A DNA stretch of 64,000 nucleotides from Kocuria flava (GTDB taxonomy: Bacteria > Actinomycetota > Actinomycetes > Actinomycetales > Micrococcaceae). Shown here in pieces: positions 35,363-43,983 of the stretch. A model generated the notes under the pieces. That model saw only the letters and a list, made by a program, of their open reading frames with translations. It was not told where the DNA came from and did not search any database. The translations under genes and the position numbers were made by a program. Location: the NCBI RefSeq assembly GCF_001482365.1, contig NZ_CP013254.1:1-64000 (forward strand), in the 5' to 3' direction. Positions within the stretch are counted from its first letter, which is position 1. Each line of letters starts with the position of its first letter.

Positions 35363-35384
35363 GAGGGGGCGGGGCCCCGCGGGC

Positions 35385-36191
35385 TCAGCGCTCGGCGGTG
35401 ATCTCCCCCTGGACGGTGCCCTCGGAGCCGCCCTGGCCGGCCGCGCGCTCGCCGCCCTGGAACCTGGGGGCCCGGTGGACCGCGGCGAGCTCGTCCGGGA
35501 AGGCGGCCGGCAGGGGGCCGAAGGCCTCGTGCGTGGCGGCGATGACCTGCTTGGCCATCGCGAGGTTCGCGCCGCCGCCGACGACCGCGCCGATGCCGAA
35601 GGGCAGGGCGCGGCCGAAGACGGCGCCGGTCTGCTTGGCGATGAAGCGCTTGACGAACATGTTGCGGATGGTGCGCCCGACGTCGAAGGTCCTGGAGTCG
35701 TCCTTGCCCATCATCAGGCCCCAGGAGGAGACCATGCCCTTGCCCTTGGTGCCGCTCATGAGGATCTGGTTCATCACCTGCCGGCCGTCCTCGCCGAGCA
35801 TCAGGGCCATGACCATGGTGCGGGTGCGCTCCGGGTCCTCGGTGTGCACGCCGTGCAGCTCGGCGACCGCCTGGGCGTAGAGGGCCGTGGCCTCGAGGTA
35901 GCCGACCACGGCCACGGAGGACAGCCCGAGGGAGGCCACCGTGCCGATGCCGGGGACCACGGCGGTCGCGCCCACGGCGCCGCCGCCGAGGGTGACGGAG
36001 CGGACGTAGATCTTCTCGAGCCGCTTGGCGATCTGCTCCGGGGTCTCCCCGGGGTGCTCGGCGAGCTCCTTCTTCACGAAGGCCAGCACCACCGGGCGCT
36101 GGACGCGCAGCAGCGTGTCGAGGACCTTGTTCATGGCGGGCCTGGGCTTGCCCTGGTCGTCGAACGCCTTGTTCAGGGGGTTGAGGTCCAT
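35385..36191 (-). CDS. EcsC-like glycine-rich membrane-associated protein
   Basis: 268 residues. The central region alternates glycine-rich hydrophobic stretches (GGGAVGATAVVPGIGTVASL and GRALPFGIGAVVGGGANLAMA) with charged helices, resembling EcsC-family proteins, whose function is unknown. No catalytic motif is seen. The C-terminal tail is Gly/Gln-rich and acidic-basic. AGGAGAGC lies before the ATG. It is a single gene with its own terminator, upstream of GDPD. Confidence 0.6.
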   Translation of the reverse strand: MDLNPLNKAFDDQGKPRPAMNKVLDTLLRVQRPVVLAFVKKELAEHPGETPEQIAKRLEKIYVRSVTLGGGAVGATAVVPGIGTVASLGLSSVAVVGYLEATALYAQAVAELHGVHTEDPERTRTMVMALMLGEDGRQVMNQILMSGTKGKGMVSSWGLMMGKDDSRTFDVGRTIRNMFVKRFIAKQTGAVFGRALPFGIGAVVGGGANLAMAKQVIAATHEAFGPLPAAFPDELAAVHRAPRFQGGERAAGQGGSEGTVQGEITAER

Positions 36192-36332
36192 GGGACGTGC
36201 TCTCCTCGGGACGGGGACGGCTCTGCTGCCCCCACTCTATGCACAGCAGGCTGAGCAGGTGCCGGGCTTCGCCCTCGGCGCACAGCACGCGGGTGCGCGG
36301 GCCGGGAGCGGGCGGCCCGCGCGCCGGGCCGG

Positions 36333-37307
36333 TCAGGCGCCGGGCAGCCGGGAGACGGTGGGGTCGACCTGCTGGAACGAGTCCGGGAACTCCGCCCGCA
36401 GGCGCACGAGCTCCCGGGCGAAGGCGTCGAGGTCCCGGTCCTCCTGGCTGACCGGCTCCCACGGGCGGGCCGGCAGGGCGTGGCCCTCGTCGTCGAGGGC
36501 CACCATGACCATCAGGCAGTTGGTGGTCAGCTGCAGCTGCCCGGTGGCGGGATCGCCCGAGAAGCAGTTGACGGAGATGTGCAGGCCGCGGGCGGCGGTG
36601 TGGATGAGCCGGGCGCGGAGCTCCACGAGGTGGCCGATGTGCATGGGCCGGTAGAAGCGCACGCCGCCGGCGTAGACGGCGATCACGGGCCGCCCGGCCC
36701 AGCGGGAGCCGCAGACGTAGGCGGCCTCGTCGATCCAGCGCATCGCGGTGCCGCCGTGGACCTTCCCGCCCCAGTTGATGTCCGTGGGCGCGGCGAGGAA
36801 GCGCAGCACGGTCTCCTCGGCGGTGCCCTCGTCCGTGTACTTCTGCTCGGCCATGAGCTCCTCGATGCGGTTGCGCAGCGCGATCCGCCGCCGCGTCACC
36901 GCCTGCTGGCCGCGCTCGTGCTCGGTCTCGGGGGCCCACTGGGGCACCGGGGTGGGCCGGCCCTCGCCGTCGACGGCGACCATGATGATCAGGCACGTGT
37001 CCTTGAGCACCACGCCCTCGGCGCGCGGGTCCGCGGAGGCGACCTCCACACGGATGTGCATCGAGGAGCGGCCGGTGTGCACGATCTTCGCGACGACCTC
37101 GACCATGTCGCCCACGCACACGGGGCGGTCGAAGTGGATGTTGCCCACGTAGGCGGTCACGCAGTAGGAGCGGGACCACCCCACGGCGCACGCGTAGGCG
37201 GCCTTGTCGATCCACTCGAGCACGCGGCCGCCGTCGACCGTGCCGGTGCGCCCGGCGTCGGTCGGGGCGGCGAGGAAGCGGAGGACGGCGGTGTCACGGG
37301 CGGCCAT
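36333..37307 (-). CDS. Acyl-CoA thioesterase, double hotdog
   Basis: 324 residues made of two acyl-CoA hydrolase (YciA/BACH-type) hotdog domains. Each has VLRFLAAPTD, then V(D/H)GG..(L/M)(E/R)WID.AAY, the usual catalytic Asp region, at about 10-40 and 167-197. The duplicated form resembles mammalian BACH/ACOT7 and many actinobacterial paralogues. It hydrolyses acyl-CoA; chain length unknown. ATG 37307 is preferred over GTG 37331 because CACACT lies seven bases upstream (leaderless pattern). Confidence 0.85.
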   Translation of the reverse strand: MAARDTAVLRFLAAPTDAGRTGTVDGGRVLEWIDKAAYACAVGWSRSYCVTAYVGNIHFDRPVCVGDMVEVVAKIVHTGRSSMHIRVEVASADPRAEGVVLKDTCLIIMVAVDGEGRPTPVPQWAPETEHERGQQAVTRRRIALRNRIEELMAEQKYTDEGTAEETVLRFLAAPTDINWGGKVHGGTAMRWIDEAAYVCGSRWAGRPVIAVYAGGVRFYRPMHIGHLVELRARLIHTAARGLHISVNCFSGDPATGQLQLTTNCLMVMVALDDEGHALPARPWEPVSQEDRDLDAFARELVRLRAEFPDSFQQVDPTVSRLPGA

Positions 37308-37358
37308 GCCCACCAGTGTGGCACGGACCACCCCGCCCGGGGGTCGCGTCCGGTCCGC

Positions 37359-39209
37359 TCAGTCCACGAGCGGCGACCACGCCTCGAGGCGGCGGAGCAG
37401 GTCCGACTTCTTGCGCGCGTGGCCCTCCATGCGCACGAGGATGTCGTCGAGGGCCTCGATCGCGTCGACCACGAAGGGGCCCTTGTTGAGCATCACGCAC
37501 TCGGCGCGCTGGCCCATCGCGGCGTCGGTGACCTCGGCCCGGGACGGCAGGCCCTTCTTGGCGAGGGACTCCAGCACCTGGGTGGCCCACACCACGGGCA
37601 CGTGCCCGGCCTCGCACAGCCACAGGATCTCCTCCTGCACCTCGGCCATCCGCTCGAACCCGGCCTCCACGGCGAGGTCCCCGCGGGCGATCATCACGCC
37701 CACGTCCTCCCAGCGCATCGCCTCGAGCAGCATCAGCGGCAGGGCCTCGAACCCGCCCACGGTCTCGATCTTGAGCGTGACGTCGAGGTCGTGGCGCCCG
37801 ATGGCCCCGAGCTCCTCGAGCAGCGCGGCGACGTCGTGGCGCGAGCGCGCGAAGGACATGCTCACGACGTCCGCGTGCTCGGCCACGAAGGGCAGGTGGG
37901 CGCGGTCCTCGTCGGTGAGGGCCTCGAGCCGCAGCTGCGTCTGCGGGAGGTTGATGCCCTTCTCCGCCTTGAGCTTCGCCCCGCCGGGGCCTGCCTGGAG
38001 GACCTCGAGCTCGATCTCGTCGGGGTCCACCGTGCGGATCCGGCAGCGGATGCGCCCGTCGTCGATCCACACCGGCTGCCCGGGCCGGGCGTCGGCGAAG
38101 ACCTCGGGCAGGGAGCAGCCGATCCGGTACGGGCCCTCCGCGGGGGCCGGGGCCGGGGTGAGGTCGCGGGTCAGCACGACCGTGTCCCCGGTGCGCACCC
38201 GCACGGACTGCTCCACGGCGGGCAGCTCGCCGAGCCGGGCGCGCGTGCCGTCGGGGGCGGTGACGGCCAGGCCGGTGGCGAAGTAGACGGTCTTGGCGCA
38301 CTCCACGAGCACCCCGGGGCCGGTGGCCTCCAGCACCCGCAGGGTCCGCCCGGAGCCGCGGGCGTCCTTGAGCCGCAGCCGCTCCCCCGGGACGCGGGCG
38401 GCGGCCCAGGCGGGGTCGGCCAGCGGGACGGCGGGGGCGTCGTCGTCGACGGCGGGGTCCGGGTCCCCCAGCCACAGGCGGGCGGGCGCGACGACCCGGC
38501 CGGAGGCGTCCCGCACCGGCTTGATCTTCTCCACCTGGGGACCGGGCTCGAAGGGGCCGGTGCGCAGCTTGGGCCCGGCGAGGTCCATCGCCACGCGCAC
38601 GTCGCGGCCGAGCTCGCGCCCGGCGGAGCGGACGTGGTCGATCATCGCCGCCCACTGCGCGGGGCCGTCGTGGGCGCAGTTGACCCGGGCCACGTCCATG
38701 CCGGCCGCGACCATGTCCCGCACCAGGGCCGGGTCCCCGGCCGCCTCGGAGGGGAGGGTGACCATGATGCGGGTGCTGCGCCCGGGGCCGCCGGGCCCGA
38801 GCAGGGCCTCGGCGTTGCGCACGAGGACGTCGTGGCCCTCGTCCCCCGTGCCGTCGGGGGCCTCGGGCAGGGAGAGGTCCTCGTCCGTGCGCCCGGCGAG
38901 GACCTGAAGGGTGGTCACGACGGCGCGCAGGTGCTCGAGCACGCCCGCCTCCATCCGGCCCAGCGAGGACAGGCCCAGGGCGCGCAGCTCCAGCTGCAGG
39001 TCCCGGACGTCCTGGCTGCGCACGGCGACGTAGTCCACGAGGTTCAGCGCGGAGGCCCGGTGGCGGGGGGTGACGCGCTCGAGGTCGGGGGCGGCCCGCT
39101 CCCGGGCGCGCACGACGACGTCGACCAGGGCCAGCACCCGGTCCAGCAGCGCCCCGGCCCGCTCCCGGCGGGATCCGCCCGGCTCCGTGGTCCTGCGGCT
39201 CGCGCCCAT
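37359..39209 (-). CDS. Atypical pyruvate kinase with long N-terminal extension
   Basis: 616 residues. The barrel motifs of pyruvate kinase are present: VARVNCAHD, MDLAGPKLRTG, KGINLP, SMSFAR, LKIETVGGFEAL, VMIARGDLAVE, WATQVLESLAKKGLPSRAEVTDA. Unlike normal enzymes (about 475 residues) it has about 150 extra N-terminal residues, a longer B-domain region (about 230-420), and stops soon after the barrel, lacking the C-terminal allosteric domain. It would convert phosphoenolpyruvate and ADP to pyruvate and ATP if active. A housekeeping pyk probably exists elsewhere. Relatives of this form occur in other actinobacteria and in plastids, from memory. Confidence 0.8.
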   Translation of the reverse strand: MGASRRTTEPGGSRRERAGALLDRVLALVDVVVRARERAAPDLERVTPRHRASALNLVDYVAVRSQDVRDLQLELRALGLSSLGRMEAGVLEHLRAVVTTLQVLAGRTDEDLSLPEAPDGTGDEGHDVLVRNAEALLGPGGPGRSTRIMVTLPSEAAGDPALVRDMVAAGMDVARVNCAHDGPAQWAAMIDHVRSAGRELGRDVRVAMDLAGPKLRTGPFEPGPQVEKIKPVRDASGRVVAPARLWLGDPDPAVDDDAPAVPLADPAWAAARVPGERLRLKDARGSGRTLRVLEATGPGVLVECAKTVYFATGLAVTAPDGTRARLGELPAVEQSVRVRTGDTVVLTRDLTPAPAPAEGPYRIGCSLPEVFADARPGQPVWIDDGRIRCRIRTVDPDEIELEVLQAGPGGAKLKAEKGINLPQTQLRLEALTDEDRAHLPFVAEHADVVSMSFARSRHDVAALLEELGAIGRHDLDVTLKIETVGGFEALPLMLLEAMRWEDVGVMIARGDLAVEAGFERMAEVQEEILWLCEAGHVPVVWATQVLESLAKKGLPSRAEVTDAAMGQRAECVMLNKGPFVVDAIEALDDILVRMEGHARKKSDLLRRLEAWSPLVD

Positions 39210-39457
39210 GGGGTCCTCCTCGTGCTCCGGCCGGGGGTGCCCGGCGCTCCTGCGGGTCGTCCGGACAGCACCGTAGCCCGCCCGGGCGAACGCCGGCTGA
39301 ACGCCCGGGGGCCGCCCGCCCCGCCGGGCCCGGTCCCACCCGTCGCCGCCGCGCGGCCGGACCCGTCGTGCCCGGGGCCGGGCCGGGCGGCGCGGACGGG
39401 CCGCGGGACGGCTAGGCTCGGGCCCACCACGCCGTCGACACCCCGGGAGGGACCACC

Positions 39458-40132
39458 GTGACCGGATCCGAGCACCGCCCCGAGCCGTCCGCCACCGAGG
39501 GCCGCGGGGAGCGCCCGCGGATCGGGTCCGAGAACGTCCGGGCCTACGTCGAGCGGATGGCCTCGGGCGAGCCCGCCCCCGGCGGCGGGGCCGCCGGGGC
39601 GCTGCAGGCGGCCCTGGGCGCGGCCCTCGTGGCGATGTCGGCGCGCTACACCCACGGGGACGAGCGCGCCGCGGACGCCGAGCGGGCGGCCGCCCGCGCC
39701 GACGCGGTCGTGCCCGGGGCGCTGGGCCTGGCCGATGCGGACGCGGCCGCCTTCCGGGAGCTCTCCGCCGCCTACGCCCTGCCCGCCGACGACGAGGCGC
39801 AGCGCGCCGAGCGCTCCCGGGCGGTGCAGGCGGCCACGGCGGGGGCCGCGCAGCCCCCGCGCGAGCTCATCGCGGTCGCCGCGGAGGTCCTCGAGCTCGC
39901 CCGGGACCTCGCGCAGTGGTGCAACCCCAACGTCCTCAGCGATCTCGCCGCGGCGGCCGAGGCCGCCCGGGCCGCGGCGGCCACGGGCCTGGTCACCCTC
40001 GAGATCAACCTCCGCTCCCTGCGGGACGGGCCCGAGCGGGAGGCGCTCGCCGAGGCCGTGGGCCTCGGGGAGCGCACCGTGGCCGCGGCCGCCGAGCTGG
40101 CGGGCGGGATCCGGGAGCGCGTGCGCTCCTGA
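39458..40132 (+). CDS. Cyclodeaminase/cyclohydrolase family (FTCD_C / FchA-like)
   Basis: 224 residues, mainly long helices. GENVRAYVERMASGEPAPGGGAAGALQAA-like sequence at about 23-50 is the family signature, followed by a helical bundle. Members include formiminotetrahydrofolate cyclodeaminase and methenyl-THF cyclohydrolase FchA, so a folate one-carbon role is likely. The GTG has GGGAGG eight bases upstream. A TAGGCT box at about 39413 probably starts the transcript. It stands alone with a terminator after it. Confidence 0.8.
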   Translation: MTGSEHRPEPSATEGRGERPRIGSENVRAYVERMASGEPAPGGGAAGALQAALGAALVAMSARYTHGDERAADAERAAARADAVVPGALGLADADAAAFRELSAAYALPADDEAQRAERSRAVQAATAGAAQPPRELIAVAAEVLELARDLAQWCNPNVLSDLAAAAEAARAAAATGLVTLEINLRSLRDGPEREALAEAVGLGERTVAAAAELAGGIRERVRS

Positions 40133-40143
40133 GGCTCCGGAAC

Positions 40144-40174
40144 GCCCGGGGCGGACGGGCGGGCCGCCCCGGGC
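40144..40174. terminator. Hairpin between the cyclodeaminase and MFS genes
   Basis: Perfect 11-bp stem (40144-40154 with 40164-40174), loop 9 bases, between convergent genes. Confidence 0.55.
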
Positions 40175-40228
40175 CCTCCGCCCGGGCGGGCGCGGCGCAC
40201 GGGGCGGATCCCGTGCACCCGCCTCGGG

Positions 40229-41767
40229 TCAGGGCGCCGGGACGGACGGGGCCCGCGCCCCGGCCGGGCGGCGGACCCGCACGGCGCCGACGACGGCGAG
40301 CAGCGACAGCACCGCCCCGCACAGGAACGCCAGCCGCACCCCGGCCGCGACCGCGCCCGCCTCCCCCGCCGCGGCGGGGGCCGCCTCGGCCCCGAGGGTG
40401 AGCACGGCGACGAACAGGGCGGCGCCGGCGGCGCCGGCGACCTGCTGGACCGTGCCGACCACGGCCGAGCCGTGGGCGTGCAGGTGCGGTGGCAGCGAGC
40501 CCAGCCCGGCGGTGAACAGCGGGGTGAACACGAGGGACAGCCCCGTGCTCAGCAGCACGTGCACGGCCAGCACCGCGGCCACCGGCGTGGCGGGCGAGGC
40601 CAGGGCCAGGCACCACAGGGCGAGGCTGACCACGGCCGTGCCGGGCACGAGCAGGCGTGTCGGCCCCCACCGGTCGTAGGCGCGCCCGACGGCCGGGGCC
40701 AGCGCGCCCATGACGATCCCGCCGGGCAGCAGGAACAGCCCGGTGGCCAGGGGGTCGAGGCCGCGCACGTCCTGCAGGTAGATCGGGAGCACGAGCAGGG
40801 TCCCGAACAGGGCGGTGACGCTGACCCCGAGCACGGCGGTGGCCGCGCGGAAGGTCGGGGCGGCGAAGGTGCGCAGGTCCAGCAGGGCCCGGTCCGCGCG
40901 CTGCAGGCGCAGCTGCCGGCGCACGAACCCGGCCAGCCCCGCCGCCCCCACGGCCAGGGGCAGCCACGCGGGCACGGCGGCGGACCCGCCCTCCCCGAGG
41001 GTGCTCAGCCCGTGGACGAGCCCGCCGAAGCCCAGGGCGGAGAGCACCACCGAGGTCACGTCCAGCGGCGCCGGCCGGGGCTCGGTGACGTCCGGGATGC
41101 GCAGCGCGCCCAGCAGGAGGGCCCCGAGGGCGATCGGCAGGACCGCCCCGAACATCCAGCGCCAGTCCAGCACGCTGAGGATCAGCCCGGAGACGGTGGG
41201 GCCCACGGCCGGGGCGACCGAGATGACCACGGAGATGTTGCCCATCACCCGGCCCTGCCGCTCCGCCGGCACGAGCGCGAGCACCGTGGTCATCAGCAGC
41301 GGCAGCATGATCGCCGTGCCGCAGGCCTGCACCACCCGCCCGGCGAGCAGGACGCCGAAGCCGGGGGCGAGGGCGCAGACGAGGGTGCCGAGGCTGAACA
41401 GGCCCATCGCCGCGAGGAAGACGGGACGGGTGGCCAGGCGCTGGAGCAGGAACCCGGTGACCGGGATGACCACCGCCATGGTGAGCATGAACGCGGTGGT
41501 CAGCCACTGCCCGGCGAGCGCCGTGATCGACAGGGCCTGCATGAGGGTCGGCAGCGCCACGCCCATGATCGTCTCGTTGAGGACGACCACGAACGTGGAG
41601 ACCAGCAGCAGCCCGAGCACCAGCCGGTCGCGCGCGGCCCGGTCGGGGGCGGGCGGCGGTGCGGCGGGCTCCGTCGTCGCGGACGGGACGGAGGAGGCGG
41701 TCGTCACGGGCGGGGCGGGGGCCGCCGGCTCCTCGGGGACGGGCGCGGTGCGGGGGGAGGACGTCAC
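40229..41767 (-). CDS. MFS multidrug exporter, DHA2 family
   Basis: 512 residues with about 13-14 hydrophobic segments after a Pro/Ala-rich cytosolic leader of about 45 residues. Motifs LNETIMGVALPTLMQAL (TM1), GQWLTTAFMLTMAVVIP, RVVQACGTAIMLPLLMT and GNISVVISVAPAVGPTVSG (motif C) mark the DHA2/EmrB group of proton-driven drug exporters. GTG 41767 is supported by TATGCT six bases upstream and no Shine-Dalgarno sequence. The substrate is not readable. It is divergent from the SpeE-like gene, only about 60 bases away. Confidence 0.87.
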   Translation of the reverse strand: MTSSPRTAPVPEEPAAPAPPVTTASSVPSATTEPAAPPPAPDRAARDRLVLGLLLVSTFVVVLNETIMGVALPTLMQALSITALAGQWLTTAFMLTMAVVIPVTGFLLQRLATRPVFLAAMGLFSLGTLVCALAPGFGVLLAGRVVQACGTAIMLPLLMTTVLALVPAERQGRVMGNISVVISVAPAVGPTVSGLILSVLDWRWMFGAVLPIALGALLLGALRIPDVTEPRPAPLDVTSVVLSALGFGGLVHGLSTLGEGGSAAVPAWLPLAVGAAGLAGFVRRQLRLQRADRALLDLRTFAAPTFRAATAVLGVSVTALFGTLLVLPIYLQDVRGLDPLATGLFLLPGGIVMGALAPAVGRAYDRWGPTRLLVPGTAVVSLALWCLALASPATPVAAVLAVHVLLSTGLSLVFTPLFTAGLGSLPPHLHAHGSAVVGTVQQVAGAAGAALFVAVLTLGAEAAPAAAGEAGAVAAGVRLAFLCGAVLSLLAVVGAVRVRRPAGARAPSVPAP

Positions 41768-41773
41768 CGCACG

Positions 41774-41779
41774 AGCATA
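41774..41779 (-). promoter_or_regulatory. -10 box deciding the MFS exporter start
   Basis: TATGCT on the minus strand six bases before GTG 41767. It supports a leaderless message and excludes longer starts that would run through the divergent gene. Confidence 0.6.
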
Positions 41780-41830
41780 GAGGTCCGGCCCGGGTGCGCC
41801 GCCCCGGGGCGGCGGGGGACAATGACGGGC

Positions 41831-42601
41831 ATGCGCAGATTCCTCAAGGACGCCGGCGTGCACGCCGAGATCGCCCCCGACGGCTTCACCGAGGGCGGCT
41901 GGGTGCTGAGCATCGGCGGGGCGGAGCAGTCCCACGTGGACCTCGCGCACCCGGAGGAGATCTTCTACGAGTACCTGCGGCGGATCGGCCACGTCGCCGA
42001 CGCCGTGGCCCCCGAGGGCCGGCCCGTCACGGCGGTGCACCTGGGCGCCGGGGCGCTGACCCTGGCCCGCTACGTCGCGGTGACCCGGCCGGGCTCGGTG
42101 CAGGTGGCCGTGGAGCTCGAGCGGGAGCTGCCGGCGTTCGTCCTGGAGGCCCTGCCCCTGCCGGCGGGGGCGGACGTGCGCGTCGTCGTCGACGACGCCC
42201 GGGCGGCGCTGCCCGGGCTGGTCCCGCCGGGGAGCGCGGACCTCGTGATCCTGGACGTCTTCGCGGGCCGCGACGCCCCCGCCCACCTCACGGAGCCCTC
42301 CTTCTACGCCGAGGCGGCCGCCCTGCTGCGCCCGGGCGGGGTGCTCGCCGTCAACGTGGGCGACGACCCGGGCCTGGCCTTCTTCGCCGCGCAGGCGCGG
42401 GCGGTGCGCGCGGCCCTGGCCGACGTGTGGTGCCTGGCCGACCGGGGGATGCTCACCGGCCGCTACCCGGGCAACCTCGTGCTCGTGGGCGGGACCCGGC
42501 CGCTGCCGCGGGAGTGGGCCGAGCGCTTCACCGCGGCGGGCCCCCACCCGGCGGGCGTGCTCGACGGCCTGGGTCTGGAGGAGCTGATCGCCCGGCGGTA
42601 G
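41831..42601 (+). CDS. SpeE-like (spermidine synthase fold) methyltransferase-type protein
   Basis: 256 residues of the class I SAM-binding fold found in spermidine synthase relatives: VHLGAGALTLARYVAVTR (nucleotide loop), VAVELERELPAF (acidic end of beta 2), VVVDDARAAL and DLVILDVFAG. True aminopropyltransferases have further polyamine-binding acidic residues that I cannot confirm, and actinobacteria carry many such orphan members. ATG 41831 follows GACAAT by seven bases (leaderless). Confidence 0.7.
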   Translation: MRRFLKDAGVHAEIAPDGFTEGGWVLSIGGAEQSHVDLAHPEEIFYEYLRRIGHVADAVAPEGRPVTAVHLGAGALTLARYVAVTRPGSVQVAVELERELPAFVLEALPLPAGADVRVVVDDARAALPGLVPPGSADLVILDVFAGRDAPAHLTEPSFYAEAAALLRPGGVLAVNVGDDPGLAFFAAQARAVRAALADVWCLADRGMLTGRYPGNLVLVGGTRPLPREWAERFTAAGPHPAGVLDGLGLEELIARR

Positions 42602-42655
42602 CGTGGGGCCACCACCGGGCCCGCCCGGCCCGCCCGAACCGCGCAGGAGGCCCCC

Positions 42656-43069
42656 GTGAGCACCGCCGAGAGCACCGAGATCCTGGAGTCCGCCCCCGCG
42701 ATCGAGGGCGAGGACTTCTCCCGGGTGGCCCTCACCCCGGCGGCCGTCGAGCTGCTGGGCCGGCTGCGGGAGGTCCACGGCGCGCTGATGTTCCACCAGT
42801 CCGGCGGGTGCTGCGACGGCTCCGCGCCCATGTGCTACCCGGCCGGGGACTTCCTCACCGGACCCGCCGACGTGCTGCTCGGGGTGTTCCGGCTGCCCGG
42901 GGACCCCGCCACGGCGGAGCTGGAGTTCTGGATCTCCCGCGAGCAGTTCGAGTACTGGCGGCACACGCACCTGACGGTCGACGTCGTGGCGGGCCGCGGC
43001 TCGGGCTTCTCGGTCGAGGCCCCCGAGGGCAGGCGCTTCCTCATCCGCTCGTCCCTGCTGCCGGGCTGA
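42656..43069 (+). CDS. DUF779 protein
   Basis: 137 residues with the family signature MFHQSGGCCDGSAPMC at about 44-59 and a C-terminal FLIRS. DUF779 proteins usually sit beside acetaldehyde/aldehyde dehydrogenase genes and their role is unknown; here no such gene is adjacent. The Cys-Cys and later Cys could bind metal. The GTG is preceded by CAGGAGG. A TAGCGT box overlaps the stop of the previous gene. Confidence 0.85.
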   Translation: MSTAESTEILESAPAIEGEDFSRVALTPAAVELLGRLREVHGALMFHQSGGCCDGSAPMCYPAGDFLTGPADVLLGVFRLPGDPATAELEFWISREQFEYWRHTHLTVDVVAGRGSGFSVEAPEGRRFLIRSSLLPG

Positions 43070-43100
43070 GCGCCGGCCGGGGTCCGGCGGCGGGCGGGCG

Positions 43101-43583
43101 TCAGCGGCGGGCGGCGTGCGCCCGGTGCAGCGCCCGGACCTCCTCGGCCAGCTCGGGGCACGGCCCGTCGACGGGCACGCCCGGGGCCACGGTGCGGATC
43201 GGCAGCGGGGCCACCGGCGCGGGCGGGACGCCGAGCTCGCCGAGCCACTGCACCAGCTGCGCGGCGGACGCGGCGTGGACGATCCGGCCCAGGCCCACCC
43301 AGGCGTGGGCGGCCGCGCACATCGGGCAGTGCTCCCCGGAGGTGTAGACGGTCGCGGCGGCCCGCTGTCCCGGGTCGAGGTGGGCGGCGGCCCAGCGGGC
43401 GATCGCGAACTCCGGGTGGCGGGTGGCGTCCCCGCCGGCGACCCGGTTGCGGTCCTCGAGCAGCACCTCCCCGTCCGCGGAGACGAGCAGGGAGCCGAAG
43501 GGCTCGTCGCCCGCCTCGAGGGCCTCGCGGGCCAGCTCGGCGCAGCGGCGCAGGTGCCGGAGGTCGGTGCCGGTGATCGTCAT
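43101..43583 (-). CDS. Nucleoside/base deaminase (cytidine-deaminase fold)
   Basis: 160 residues. Zinc and catalytic residues are H56-x-E58 (RHPEFAI) and C86-x2-C89 (HCPMC), the standard deaminase pattern; N46 in DRNRV is also typical. It resembles guanine deaminase or tRNA-adenosine-deaminase-like proteins more than Cdd. The substrate is uncertain. ATG 43583 has TAGGCT six bases upstream (leaderless). Confidence 0.82.
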   Translation of the reverse strand: MTITGTDLRHLRRCAELAREALEAGDEPFGSLLVSADGEVLLEDRNRVAGGDATRHPEFAIARWAAAHLDPGQRAAATVYTSGEHCPMCAAAHAWVGLGRIVHAASAAQLVQWLGELGVPPAPVAPLPIRTVAPGVPVDGPCPELAEEVRALHRAHAARR

Positions 43584-43614
43584 GGGCCCAGCCTAGGGGG
43601 CGGGACCGGACCGG

Positions 43615-43983
43615 TCAGTCCTCCCGCAGCCGGCCCTCGTCGTCGAAGGACGGGCCGCGCCCGTGCACGGGGAAGGTGTGGAAGGCCGGCACCTCGTAGG
43701 GGTGGGCGCGGGCCATGGCCCGCAGCACGGTCTCGCGGTCGGCCGCCGGGTAGAGGACCTCGATGCGGACCTCGTCGACCTCCTCGGGCCGCCCCACCGT
43801 CCCGACCGCGGGACGGGCCCCGGGCAGCGGGGTGAACCGGCCCGTGCCGCGGGAGACGAAGGCCGCGTGGGAGTAGTTCCCGGCGCGCCCGGCCCCGGCG
43901 TCGCCGAGGGCCTGCAGCACCTGCTCGGCGTGGCCGGCCGGCACGAACACGACCAGGGCGTGGGTGGCGGGCTCAGTGCTCAT
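43615..43983 (-). CDS. YqfO/NIF3-insert-like (PII-fold) protein
   Basis: 122 residues that match the middle insert of NIF3/YqfO proteins standing alone: FVPAGHAEQVLQALGDAGAG, GNYSHAAFVSRGTGRFTPLPG and the end AHPYEVPAFHTFPV. The fold is like PII/CutA, and the role is unclear. Its start lies 11 bases inside the 3' end of the metal exporter gene, so translation is coupled and a link to metal homeostasis is suggested by context only. Confidence 0.72.
   Translation of the reverse strand: MSTEPATHALVVFVPAGHAEQVLQALGDAGAGRAGNYSHAAFVSRGTGRFTPLPGARPAVGTVGRPEEVDEVRIEVLYPAADRETVLRAMARAHPYEVPAFHTFPVHGRGPSFDDEGRLRED

Noticed and set aside
37308..37331. Upstream GTG start for the thioesterase
   Set aside because: It would add eight residues; the CACACT box lies downstream of it, so the GTG is probably not transcribed.
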